A DNA stretch of 34,889 nucleotides, from assembly GCA_937899065.1 (NCBI GenBank), contig CALBPG010000133.1, positions 1-34,889 of the forward strand. The letters run 5' to 3'. The notes beneath the pieces were generated by a model. The model was given only the letters and a program-made list of their open reading frames with translations, had not been told where the DNA came from and ran no database searches. This stretch comes from an uncultured Allomuricauda sp. (GTDB taxonomy: Bacteria > Bacteroidota > Bacteroidia > Flavobacteriales > Flavobacteriaceae). Shown here one piece after another: positions 1-7,836 of the stretch (position 1 is the first letter of the stretch; each line of letters starts with the position of its first letter). The translations under genes and the position numbers were made by a program.

Positions 1-1
1 G

Positions 2-952
2 GATACCGCCCATCCTTTAAACGTGGGTATGGTCGGAATGCATGGAAACTATGGACCTAATGTATTAACCAATGAGTGTGATGTACTCATAGCCATTGGT
101 ATGCGCTTTGACGACAGGGTAACGGGTAGTTTGGACACCTATGCCAAACAAGCGAAAGTCATCCACTTTGAAATAGACCCTGCGGAAATCAATAAAAATG
201 TTAAGGCTGATGTTGCCGTTTTGGGAGATGCCAAGAAAACTTTGGAACAAATTCTTCCACTAATTAATGAAAATGAGCATCACGAATGGCGAAAAGAGTT
301 TGACCGTAAATATGATATCGAATACAAAAAAGTAATTGATAAAGATTTGAATCCTACCAAACCCGGACTCACTATGGGTGAGGTGATTCAGGAAATCAAT
401 AAGGCCACGAAGGATAACGCGGTAATCGTAACTGACGTGGGCCAACACCAAATGATTGCCTGTAGGTATGCGCGATTCAGTGAAACCAAAAGCAATATTA
501 CCTCAGGAGGGCTCGGAACCATGGGCTTTGCCTTGCCAGCTGCAATTGGAGCTAAAATGGGTGCCATGGACCGTGAGGTAGTCGCTATCATAGGGGATGG
601 TGGATATCAAATGACCATTCAAGAACTGGGAATCATGCAACAACATCAAGTCCCGGTTAAAGTGGTGGTGTTGAACAATGACCATTTGGGAATGGTAAGA
701 CAGTGGCAAGAGCTTTTCTTTGATAGTCGCTATGCCTCCACGGTGATGGTGAACCCCGATTTTGTAAAAATTGCTGAAGGATACCATATAACAGCTAAAA
801 GAGTAAGTCAACGGGAGGAGTTGGAACAAGCTGTTTCGGATATGATAGCCTCTAACAAACCTTACTTCCTTGAGGTAAAAGTGGAAAAAGAGGATAATGT
901 TTTTCCGATGATTCCTTCTGGAGCTTCTGTTTCCGAAATTCGATTGGAATAG
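2..952 (+). CDS. ilvB: Acetolactate synthase, catalytic (large) subunit, 5'-truncated by the window edge
   Basis: Joins two pyruvates (or pyruvate plus 2-oxobutyrate) to give acetolactate/acetohydroxybutyrate, the first committed step of valine, leucine and isoleucine synthesis; ThDP-, Mg- and FAD-dependent, cytosolic. The frame is open from base 2 and reads D-T-A-H-P-L-N before the first in-frame GTG at 23, so the true start lies outside the window. Visible hallmarks are the central-domain text GMVGMHGNYGPN, the ThDP/metal site GDGGYQMTIQEL near base 595 followed by VVLNNDHLGMVRQWQ near 670, and a typical C-terminus. About 316 codons, roughly the last 55% of the usual ~570 residues, are present. 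It ends TAG at 950-952 and the next gene starts one base later, so it is the head of the visible ilv operon. Confidence 0.96.
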   Translation, partial: DTAHPLNVGMVGMHGNYGPNVLTNECDVLIAIGMRFDDRVTGSLDTYAKQAKVIHFEIDPAEINKNVKADVAVLGDAKKTLEQILPLINENEHHEWRKEFDRKYDIEYKKVIDKDLNPTKPGLTMGEVIQEINKATKDNAVIVTDVGQHQMIACRYARFSETKSNITSGGLGTMGFALPAAIGAKMGAMDREVVAIIGDGGYQMTIQELGIMQQHQVPVKVVVLNNDHLGMVRQWQELFFDSRYASTVMVNPDFVKIAEGYHITAKRVSQREELEQAVSDMIASNKPYFLEVKVEKEDNVFPMIPSGASVSEIRLE

Positions 953-953
953 T

Positions 954-1535
954 ATGAACACTCTTTCCAAAGCACGAACGCCCAAATATTTTAGGGAGTT
1001 ACAAGATTTAACCCAAGAACTTGGATTTTCCATGTCTTCCGATATGGGCATACAATTCCTTTTACAAAGTCTTTGCGCTTCAAAACCAAATGGTATTTTT
1101 TTGGAGTTAGGTACTGGTACTGGACTTTCACTGGTACATATGCTCCACGGGATGGATAGGGAATCCAGGGTAATTAGTTTAGACAATGACCCAAAATTGA
1201 TTGAAAGCGTAAGACAGACCCTTGACCAAGAAACACGATTGGAGTTACTCTGTGTAGATGGCGATAGGTGGATTGAGGAGTATCAAGGGGAAGGCTTTGA
1301 TTTGATTTTTGCGGATGCTTGGCCAGGAAAATACAGTCAATTGGACAAAACCCTGCAAATGGTGAAAAAGGGAGGGTTTTACATCATTGATGATTTGCTT
1401 CCACAGCCTAATTGGCCAGAAGGGCATCAAGCAAAGGCTGAGGCACTAATAACCGAACTGGAAACAAGAACCGATTTCGCAATTACAACCATGGAATGGT
1501 CGACAGGAATCCTAATAGCGACCAAAATAAATTGA
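954..1535 (+). CDS. Class I SAM-dependent methyltransferase inside the ilv operon
   Basis: A 193-residue Rossmann-fold methyltransferase of unknown substrate. Motif I is E-L-G-T-G-T-G at residues 51-57, the acidic end of strand beta-2 is D77 (ISLDNDP), and a motif resembling O-methyltransferases (LIFADAWPGKY) is at residues 118-127, followed by KKGGFYIIDDLL. There is no signal peptide or membrane segment, so it is cytosolic. It starts one base after the ilvB stop and ends two bases before the ilvN start, so it must be co-transcribed and is probably translationally coupled with both. Catalytic and regulatory acetolactate synthase genes are normally adjacent; an enzyme gene between them is unusual. 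The similarity is to small-molecule O-methyltransferase types (Methyltransf_24-like), but no substrate can be read from the sequence. The operon position may be accidental. Confidence 0.85.
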   Translation: MNTLSKARTPKYFRELQDLTQELGFSMSSDMGIQFLLQSLCASKPNGIFLELGTGTGLSLVHMLHGMDRESRVISLDNDPKLIESVRQTLDQETRLELLCVDGDRWIEEYQGEGFDLIFADAWPGKYSQLDKTLQMVKKGGFYIIDDLLPQPNWPEGHQAKAEALITELETRTDFAITTMEWSTGILIATKIN

Positions 1536-1537
1536 GT

Positions 1538-2065
1538 ATGGAGAATAAGTGGTATACCATATCCGTGTATTCTGAAAACAGTGTAGGTCTATTGAACCGC
1601 ATCTCTGGAATATTTTTAAAGCGACACATTAATATAGAAAGCCTAAATGTTTCTAAGTCAGAAATCGAGAATGTTTCAAAGTTTACAATTGTCGTTTTTA
1701 CAACCGAGGACTGGACACGAAAAATTGTAGCTCAGATTGAGAAACAAATCGAGGTAATCAAAGCGTTTTATCACACTGACGAAGAAACGATTTACCAGGA
1801 ATCTGCCTTGTTCAAGGTTGCTTCCGATTTGTTATTCGATGAACGACAAATCCAAAACATTATAAAAGAGAGTAATTCTCAAATTGTAACCGTTTCCCGG
1901 GACTTTTTTGTTCTGGCCAAGACCGGTCGCCGTCATGAAATAGATGAAATGCATGATGCTCTTGAACCATTCGGTATTATGCAATTCGTTCGCTCGGGTA
2001 GAATAGCGGTGACCAAGGCTACCATGCCCATCACAAACATATTATCAGAATTTCAAAATCAATAA
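1538..2065 (+). CDS. ilvN: Acetolactate synthase, regulatory (small) subunit
   Basis: Regulatory partner of IlvB; by family knowledge its ACT domain binds valine for feedback inhibition and it boosts catalytic activity. The N-terminal ACT domain covers about residues 1-75 (WYTISVYSENSVGLLNRISGIF is the diagnostic stretch, read here in two parts: WYTISVYSENS and VGLLNRISGIF), and the C-terminal small-subunit domain follows (RQIQNIIKESNSQIV, then ALEPFGIMQFVRSGRIAV). An in-frame ATG at 1496 exists but lies within the methyltransferase gene; ATG 1538 gives MENKWYTISVYS, which matches where the ACT domain should begin, and 175 residues is usual for the family. There is no clear Shine-Dalgarno, as is normal in this phylum. 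ilvC follows after 21 bases. Confidence 0.95.
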   Translation: MENKWYTISVYSENSVGLLNRISGIFLKRHINIESLNVSKSEIENVSKFTIVVFTTEDWTRKIVAQIEKQIEVIKAFYHTDEETIYQESALFKVASDLLFDERQIQNIIKESNSQIVTVSRDFFVLAKTGRRHEIDEMHDALEPFGIMQFVRSGRIAVTKATMPITNILSEFQNQ

Positions 2066-2086
2066 ATACAAAATACAACACTTCAA

Positions 2087-3601
2087 ATGGCAAATTACTT
2101 CAATACCTTATCCTTAAGAGACCAACTAGCACAGTTAGGGAAATGTCGATTTATGGATGCCCATGAGTTTTCGGATGGCGTTGATGCGCTAAAAGGAAAG
2201 AAAATCATTATCGTGGGTTGTGGTGCCCAAGGATTGAACCAAGGGTTGAACATGCGGGATTCTGGATTGGATATCGCCTATGCGTTGCGACCTGCCGCAA
2301 TCGCGGAAAAGCGTCAATCCTATTTGAACGCCACGGAGAATAATTTTACCGCTGGTACTTACGAGGAATTGATTCCTTCCGCAGACTTGGTCATTAACCT
2401 AACTCCAGACAAGCAACATTCGAATGTTGTAGGAGCTGTAATGCCTTTGATGAAGAAGGGAAGCACGCTTTCGTATTCTCATGGATTCAATATTGTTGAG
2501 GAAGGTATGCAGGTAAGAGAAGACCTAACGGTGATTATGGTAGCACCAAAAAGCCCTGGTTCGGAGGTGCGAGAAGAATATAAAAGAGGTTTCGGTGTCC
2601 CAACGTTGATTGCAGTACACCCAGAAAACGACCCTGAGGGTAAAGGCTTGGCACAGGCAAAAGCATATGCTGCTGCTACAGGTGGTCACAAAGCTGGTGT
2701 TTTGGAATCTTCTTTTGTAGCGGAGGTGAAGTCGGACTTAATGGGGGAGCAAACCATTTTATGTGGGTTGTTACAGAACGGATCAATTTTGTGTTTTGAT
2801 ATGATCATAGTAATTTTTAATGTCGAATCCAATGACGGGGAGATGCTTGAAAAAGGGATTGAACCTGGCTTTGCATCAAAATTGGTGCAATACGGGTGGG
2901 AAACCATTACAGAAGGACTCAAACATGGAGGAATAACCAACATGATGGACCGTCTTTCCAATCCAGCCAAAATCAAAGCTTTTGAGTTGGCGGAAGAGTT
3001 AAAAGTGATTATGCGACCCTTGTTCCAAAAGCATATGGACGACATCATGAGCGGCCATTTTTCAACGACTATGATGGAAGATTGGGCGAATGGGGATAAA
3101 AATTTACTGGATTGGCGTTCAGCTACAGCGGAAACTGCTTTTGAGAAAACCCCAGCAGGTTCCGATAGTATTTCAGAGCAAGACTACTATGACCATGGTG
3201 TCCTTATGGTAGCCTTTGTAAAATCAGGAGTTGAGTTGGCTTTTGAAACCATGACGGAATCCGGAATCATTGGAGAATCCGCTTACTATGAATCCTTACA
3301 TGAGACCCCTTTGATTGCCAATACCATAGCGCGTAAAAAGCTTTTTGAAATGAATCGTGTGATTTCTGATACTGCCGAATATGGTTGTTACTTGTTTGAC
3401 CACGCTTGTAAACCGTTGCTGACAGATTTTATGGTAGATGTAGATACCGATGTCGTGGGTAAAATTTATGGAGAGGGCAGTGATACCGGCGTTGACAATT
3501 TTAAGTTGATTGCGGTGAACAAAGCGATTCGAGAACATCCGGTAGAAGTCGTTGGTGCAAGATTAAGAGCTTCCATGACGGCAATGAAGCCTATTGTCTA
3601 G
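2087..3601 (+). CDS. ilvC: Ketol-acid reductoisomerase, class II (long form), with a 13-residue insertion
   Basis: Converts acetolactate to 2,3-dihydroxyisovalerate with NADPH and Mg. The NADPH Rossmann motif [10 protein letters not shown] is at residues 44-53. R68, R76 and S78 ([13 protein letters not shown]) match the NADPH-selecting residues of the E. coli enzyme at the same numbers, and D217/E221 (SDLMGEQ) match the first metal pair. The protein is 504 residues; E. coli IlvC is 491. The difference of 13 is accounted for by extra residues 239-251 ([13 protein letters not shown], bases 2801-2839) right after [11 protein letters not shown], where homologues run straight on from CFD to a K-M/L-V/L-E-x-G helix. 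The rest aligns closely with the long, knotted double C-terminal domain form. It is the last gene of the ilv run; no hairpin terminator is evident behind it. Confidence 0.96.
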   Translation: MANYFNTLSLRDQLAQLGKCRFMDAHEFSDGVDALKGKKIIIVGCGAQGLNQGLNMRDSGLDIAYALRPAAIAEKRQSYLNATENNFTAGTYEELIPSADLVINLTPDKQHSNVVGAVMPLMKKGSTLSYSHGFNIVEEGMQVREDLTVIMVAPKSPGSEVREEYKRGFGVPTLIAVHPENDPEGKGLAQAKAYAAATGGHKAGVLESSFVAEVKSDLMGEQTILCGLLQNGSILCFDMIIVIFNVESNDGEMLEKGIEPGFASKLVQYGWETITEGLKHGGITNMMDRLSNPAKIKAFELAEELKVIMRPLFQKHMDDIMSGHFSTTMMEDWANGDKNLLDWRSATAETAFEKTPAGSDSISEQDYYDHGVLMVAFVKSGVELAFETMTESGIIGESAYYESLHETPLIANTIARKKLFEMNRVISDTAEYGCYLFDHACKPLLTDFMVDVDTDVVGKIYGEGSDTGVDNFKLIAVNKAIREHPVEVVGARLRASMTAMKPIV

Positions 3602-3777
3602 GTTTTGGTGATAGCATCTTATCGGTATTTCGACGAAAAGAACAAGGCATAAACTTAAATAGAACATAGCTATATGTTGGATTTTGGAACTTGTCGTTTT
3701 AACGCAATTCATTATTTGTTTAACGATTATACATAAATGCTAAACAAAATTAGTAACTTACTCTGAAATCACTGACA

Positions 3778-5367
3778 ATGAAAAGTTTACCTTCAATACC
3801 TGAAAACCTGCAGATTAAGCAACCCATTCACTTAAGACACTATTTGGTCAATGGTGAAATGAAAGATTGGGAAGGAGAGACATCGGAGGTATTTTCTACC
3901 ATATCTTCAACTAAAGAATATCAAAAAACCATTTTAGGCAGTATTCCAACCAACCAAGAGCCTGAGGCTATGGAGGCTTTGGATGCTGCAACCAAGGCTT
4001 GGGACCAAGGCAAAGGCTTGTGGCCAACGATGAAGGTTAAGGACCGTATTGAATGTATGGAGTCTTTCGTTCAAAAAATGGAAGAAAAACGGGAGGAGGT
4101 AGTGAAATTATTGATGTGGGAAATTGGGAAATCCCAACCGGATTCTTACAAGGAATTTGACCGAACGGTATCCTATATATACGATACGATAGAGGCGTAT
4201 AAAGAGCTAGACCGTAACTCTGCCAAGTTTGAAAAGTATCAAGGGGTGTATGCCCATATTCGTAGAGGTCCTTTGGGAATAGTGTTATGCCTGGGGCCTT
4301 ACAATTACCCTTTGAACGAAACCTTTACGCTTCTGATTCCAGCTTTGATAATGGGGAATACTACAATTTTCAAACCCGCGAAACATGGGGTTTTGCTCAT
4401 TGCACCACTTTTGGAAGCCTTTCAAAGCAGTTTTCCCAAAGGAGTGGTAAATATCCTTTTTGGTAGGGGAAGAGCCATCGCAGGTCCCATAATGAAAACA
4501 GGAAAGGTAGATGTGCTGGCATTGATTGGACACAGTTCTTCAGCTAATGCACTGGTAAACCAACATCCCAAAAGCAACCGGTTACGACAGGTATTGGGAT
4601 TAGAAGCCAAAAATCCAGCGATTATTTTACCAGATGCAGATTTGGACCTTACGGTGAAGGAATGTATTTCGGGGACGCTATCCTATGATGGGCAGCGTTG
4701 CACTGCCTTGAAGATTATTTACGTTCACGAGGATATCAAAAAGGAATTTCTAAAGAAGTTTGCCAAAGCGGTTGATGCGCTGAAGTTTGGAAATCCATGG
4801 GACGATGGTATTGATTTAACACCACTTCCAGAACCAGGAAAGCCGGACTACATTCAAGAACTTTTGGATGATGCGCTGGAAAAAGGAGCAAAAATCATGA
4901 ACAAAAAAGGTGGAGACCGAGTTCCCAACTTTATTTGGCCTTCGATAGTCTATCCTACTACAAAAGACATGAAGGTTTACGAAGACGAGCAGTTCGGTCC
5001 AATTATACCCGTAATATCATTTGATGATATCTCACAACCTTTGGATGATATGGCGGCTTCCAACTACGGACAACAAGTGAGCTTGTTTGGGAAAGATGTA
5101 TATGCCCTGTCGCCTTTGATTGATACCTTGGCAAATTTGGTTTGCCGAGTAAACCTGAATAGTTCTTGCCAGCGTGGTCCAGATGTGTATCCTTTTACGG
5201 GGCGAAAAGACTCGGCTCAGTCAACGCTTAGCGTAAATGATGCGCTGCGGTCTTTTTCTATCAGAACCTTTGTCGCCTTTAAGGATACCGAGCTAAACAA
5301 TGAAACCATCGAACAGCTGATGGAGGCCAAAGTAAGCAACTTTTTGAGTACGGATTATATTCTGTAA
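3778..5367 (+). CDS. Aldehyde dehydrogenase of the non-phosphorylating NADP-glyceraldehyde-3-phosphate dehydrogenase (GapN) type
   Basis: Probably oxidises glyceraldehyde-3-phosphate directly to 3-phosphoglycerate with NADP, a glycolytic bypass that yields NADPH. Seen: the cofactor-site motif GPYNYPLNE (N176), FKPAKHG, the nucleophile loop DGQRCTA with C308, PDADLDL, EEQFGPI-like [10 protein letters not shown], and a GapN-like C-terminal [17 protein letters not shown]. At 529 residues it is longer than bacterial GapN (~475-480), mainly through an N-terminal extension. The usual ELGGK motif that carries the general-base glutamate reads G-L-E-A-K here (G274-L-E276-A-K), so the normal glutamate position is glycine and a glutamate sits two residues later. 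The gene is monocistronic, 176 bases after ilvC, and meets a minus-strand gene 22 bases beyond its stop. Another aldehyde substrate is possible. Confidence 0.85.
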   Translation: MKSLPSIPENLQIKQPIHLRHYLVNGEMKDWEGETSEVFSTISSTKEYQKTILGSIPTNQEPEAMEALDAATKAWDQGKGLWPTMKVKDRIECMESFVQKMEEKREEVVKLLMWEIGKSQPDSYKEFDRTVSYIYDTIEAYKELDRNSAKFEKYQGVYAHIRRGPLGIVLCLGPYNYPLNETFTLLIPALIMGNTTIFKPAKHGVLLIAPLLEAFQSSFPKGVVNILFGRGRAIAGPIMKTGKVDVLALIGHSSSANALVNQHPKSNRLRQVLGLEAKNPAIILPDADLDLTVKECISGTLSYDGQRCTALKIIYVHEDIKKEFLKKFAKAVDALKFGNPWDDGIDLTPLPEPGKPDYIQELLDDALEKGAKIMNKKGGDRVPNFIWPSIVYPTTKDMKVYEDEQFGPIIPVISFDDISQPLDDMAASNYGQQVSLFGKDVYALSPLIDTLANLVCRVNLNSSCQRGPDVYPFTGRKDSAQSTLSVNDALRSFSIRTFVAFKDTELNNETIEQLMEAKVSNFLSTDYIL

Positions 5368-5389
5368 CCAGTAAGTCCGCCAGCGATTG

Positions 5390-6529
5390 TCAATGTATCG
5401 TCGCTAACCCTTGATATTTCTCTTTGGTATTGATGGCCGCATCCAAACCTGAAAGGTAGTAATCGAAACCACTCTGAAATAGGGTTTTTTCATGAATTGT
5501 CTCATACTCAGGTATGGTATGCAAATGGGTTTTGGCCTTTTCCAGCTGATTCGCTAGTAAATACCCAAGGGAAAGATTAGCATGAAGGTACTTGGAGATT
5601 TCCGGAGATTCGGTGCGGCTTAGTTTATCCTCACAATAATCAATGGCATCCATAATATCAGGTTGTATGGCGGCTAGGGATTTTCTTTTTTTCTTACTCA
5701 AGGCCGACAAAGCGTTGATGTCCTTTTTTAAGACTTCACATGTCTCATTTAATGCTTCATGACCTTTGTTTTTTATACCAAAAGTCGCTGCATATACGGC
5801 AATTGTCTGCCCTAAAAATTGTTCTTTCAATATTTGCCCAGTTTTTTCATAGAAGTAGCGTAAGACCACGGATTCATACTTTTCAAGCTTTCGTTGTAGC
5901 TGGGCCTTTTTCTTTTCCGGTTTCTTCTTCAGATTATATTTCAACTTGAATACGGGGTTGAGCATAAACATTCGGATAGGCAGTAAGGTGGATTTTTCTT
6001 CCTCATCCACGTAATAGGGAATATTCTCATCCAAAACGACGCTACCTTCTTGCGTGCCTACAGTAAGTCTTGCGCGTGCATTGACGTTGCAGATGGCACT
6101 TTCCATATCTGAAAAGTCCACATCCAATTGTACGTTCTCGACTTTGTATGTTTCGGTGGTTAGGGTAATGGTAAAGTCCGGATTGTGATGTGTTCTTGCA
6201 TAAGGTTGCTTTTTCAAAGCGATATAACGGTCCGTCCAAACCCGAAGCGTGTCCTCTTTTGCTTCTTGAATCACTAAATTTTTCTTTCTCGAGTCCATGC
6301 TACCCAAGGCAGAATATATACCTACTTCTTCTCCCCAATCCATTGGGTCTAAATCGGTTTTGACCTTTATCTGGTAGGTTTTTAGGTTGGCCTCCAAGGG
6401 ATTTTTGGGTTGCACGGAATAAGTCCATGCTACTGGGTTTTTGATAGGCTTAATCTTCTTTTGAGCAGCTAAGAGGGTAGGGCTTAAGCCCAAAATAACA
6501 GCACATGCTATAATTCGAAAGGGGTGCAT
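5390..6529 (-). CDS. Secreted protein of unknown function downstream of leuB
   Basis: A 379-residue protein I do not recognise. It begins with a clear Sec signal peptide (MHPFRIIACAVILGLSPTLLAAQ; cleavage expected after AA), so it is exported to the periplasm or beyond; there is no lipobox cysteine. Residues ~30-200 look beta-rich (FTITLTTETYKV, LDVDFSDMESAIC). Residues ~205-235 are a lysine/glutamate-rich helical stretch (LKKKPEKKKAQLQRKLEKYE). Residues ~290-375 look like two or three helical repeats, perhaps TPR-like (KYLHANLSLGYLLANQLEKAKTHL in overview). It is 123 bases downstream of leuB on the same strand, so read-through from the leu operon is possible, but nothing links it to leucine synthesis. 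The ATG lies inside an 11-bp inverted repeat (6520-6560), and no alternative start preserves the signal peptide. Confidence 0.8.
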   Translation of the reverse strand: MHPFRIIACAVILGLSPTLLAAQKKIKPIKNPVAWTYSVQPKNPLEANLKTYQIKVKTDLDPMDWGEEVGIYSALGSMDSRKKNLVIQEAKEDTLRVWTDRYIALKKQPYARTHHNPDFTITLTTETYKVENVQLDVDFSDMESAICNVNARARLTVGTQEGSVVLDENIPYYVDEEEKSTLLPIRMFMLNPVFKLKYNLKKKPEKKKAQLQRKLEKYESVVLRYFYEKTGQILKEQFLGQTIAVYAATFGIKNKGHEALNETCEVLKKDINALSALSKKKRKSLAAIQPDIMDAIDYCEDKLSRTESPEISKYLHANLSLGYLLANQLEKAKTHLHTIPEYETIHEKTLFQSGFDYYLSGLDAAINTKEKYQGLATIH

Positions 6530-6560
6530 ACTTTGGTTTTACCCAAATGTATGCACCCCT
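6520..6560 (-). promoter_or_regulatory. Strong hairpin overlapping the start codon of the secreted protein
   Basis: A perfect 11-bp inverted repeat: aggggtgcata at 6520-6530 and tatgcacccct at 6550-6560. Inside it, tttgg (6532-6536) can pair with ccaaa (6543-6547), extending the stem with a small bulge and a ~6-nt loop. On the minus strand, the 3' arm contains the ATG (6529-6527) and codons 2-4 of the secreted protein, so the folded RNA would hide the start codon. Only a short TTT follows the hairpin on the minus strand, while the plus side has a six-T run nearby (ends about 6573). It could be a translation-blocking leader hairpin, a protein-binding palindrome, or a leu-operon terminator into which the next gene's start has been built. 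Confidence 0.6.
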
Positions 6561-6652
6561 ATCATTATTTTTTCATAGGAATTGACCTATCAAATCATGG
6601 AATTGATAGAAACCCCTTTTGAATTGACGTTTGAAAAGTGTCTTTTTATTGC

Positions 6653-7711
6653 CTAGACATTAGCTGCCAACCAATCTCCAACTTCACTGGTTTTGTGACT
6701 TTTTCCGCCATCCGCTAAATCTTCCGTGACGATACCTTCGTCTAGAGACTTATTGACAACTGTGCGAATGGCTTCCGCTTCTTCCTTTAAACCAAAAGCC
6801 GTTTCGAACATCATCGCTGCGGATAAAATTGTGGCCAAGGGATTGGCGATGTCTTTTCCGGCCGCTTGTGGATATGAACCATGAATAGGCTCAAACAAAG
6901 CTGTTTTTTCCCCCAAGGAAGCTGAAGGCATCAATCCCATAGAACCTGAAATAACAGAAGCTTCATCCGTTAGCACGTCGCCAAACAGGTTTTCGGTTAT
7001 CAAAACGTCATAGGCATTGGGCCATTGAATAAGACGCATGGCCACGGCATCTACAAATTCATAACTTACCTCAACGTCTGGATACTCTGATTCCAGTTTT
7101 TGAACGGTTTCACGCCAAAGACGAGAAGTTTCCAAAACGTTGGCTTTATCTACACAACATAGTTTTTTGGAACGTTGTCGCGCCATTTCAAAACCTTTTC
7201 GAGCGAGTCTTTCCACCTCAGCACGTGTGTACGTGCAAGTATCGTATGCGGTATTGCCATCATCTTCTCGGCCACGCTTTCCAAAATAGATGCCACCAGT
7301 CAATTCCCTAAGAAAAACCAAGTCAGTACCTTCAATTCGCTCGCGTTTCAGCGGTGATTTGTCAATCAATGAAGGAAATGTAAAGGTGGGCCTTACATTG
7401 GCAAATAACCCTAGTTTTTGCCGCATCTTTAAAAGTCCTTGTTCGGGCCTAACCTTTGCGGATGGATCGTTGTCAAAACGCGGGTGGCCAATCGCACCAA
7501 ACAGTACGGCGTCAGCTGCGACGCAAACCTCATGGGTCTCATCAGGATAGGGTTCTCCCACAGCATCGATTGCTGCCGCTCCGGTCAGGGCAGGTGTCCA
7601 AGTAATTTCATGGCCAAATTTCCCTGCAATGGCGTCCGACACCTTTACGGCTTGTTCCACAACTTCAGGGCCAATTCCGTCGCCAGCCAAAAGTGCTATT
7701 TGTAATTTCAT
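6653..7711 (-). CDS. leuB: 3-isopropylmalate dehydrogenase
   Basis: Oxidatively decarboxylates 3-isopropylmalate with NAD to the precursor of 2-oxoisocaproate, the third leucine-specific step. The N-terminus LLAGDGIGPEVV is typical; RPEQGLLKMRQKLGLFANVRP is the substrate-binding segment (shown in two parts: RPEQGLL, LGLFANVRP); GGIYFGKRG carries the catalytic tyrosine, CVDKANVLE the catalytic lysine, and ENLFGDVLTDEAS the metal-binding aspartates; EPIHGSYPQAAGKDIANP closes the cofactor site. The 352 residues are normal for the family. It is the last leu gene of the operon leuC-leuD-leuA-leuB. The 125 bases between leuA and leuB are largely heptamer tandem repeats ending only four bases before the leuB ATG (see repeat 7716-7778). 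Confidence 0.97.
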   Translation of the reverse strand: MKLQIALLAGDGIGPEVVEQAVKVSDAIAGKFGHEITWTPALTGAAAIDAVGEPYPDETHEVCVAADAVLFGAIGHPRFDNDPSAKVRPEQGLLKMRQKLGLFANVRPTFTFPSLIDKSPLKRERIEGTDLVFLRELTGGIYFGKRGREDDGNTAYDTCTYTRAEVERLARKGFEMARQRSKKLCCVDKANVLETSRLWRETVQKLESEYPDVEVSYEFVDAVAMRLIQWPNAYDVLITENLFGDVLTDEASVISGSMGLMPSASLGEKTALFEPIHGSYPQAAGKDIANPLATILSAAMMFETAFGLKEEAEAIRTVVNKSLDEGIVTEDLADGGKSHKTSEVGDWLAANV

Positions 7712-7715
7712 TTAT

Positions 7716-7778
7716 ATCAGTTATCAGTTATCAGTTATCAGTTATCAGTTATCAGTTGTCGGTTATCAGTTGTCGGTG
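7716..7778 (-). repeat. Nine tandem heptamers forming the leuB leader
   Basis: Plus-strand units begin at 7716, 7723, 7730, 7737, 7744 and 7751 (six perfect atcagtt), then 7758 gtcggtt, 7765 atcagtt and 7772 gtcggtg. On the transcribed minus strand the unit reads AACTGAT and the last copy ends four bases before the leuB ATG at 7711, so the repeats occupy the site where ribosomes would bind. The variant units alternate at the far end, suggesting older copies there and recent expansion next to leuB. Seven is not a multiple of three, but the array is non-coding, so length changes would alter leader length, not frame. Confidence 0.9.
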
Positions 7779-7836
7779 ATTTCAATTGAGGTTGATAATA
7801 GTATTGAGACTTGAAGGGTATTGCTTATTGGTTTTG

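Noticed and set aside
503..1186. 227-codon open frame antisense to ilvB and the methyltransferase
   Set aside because: It covers the opposite strand of two conserved genes, crosses their border, and its translation shows no domain or normal protein composition.
1496..1537. ATG 1496 as the ilvN start
   Set aside because: It lies inside the methyltransferase gene and adds a non-conserved 14-residue tail; ATG 1538 fits the ACT domain start.
2801..2839. Intein or mobile-element remnant in ilvC
   Set aside because: It is only 39 bases, stays in frame and lacks terminal repeats or intein motifs; treated as a small insertion instead.
7716..7778. CRISPR-like array
   Set aside because: Units are 7 bases long and directly adjacent, with no spacers and no cas genes nearby; it is a simple tandem repeat.
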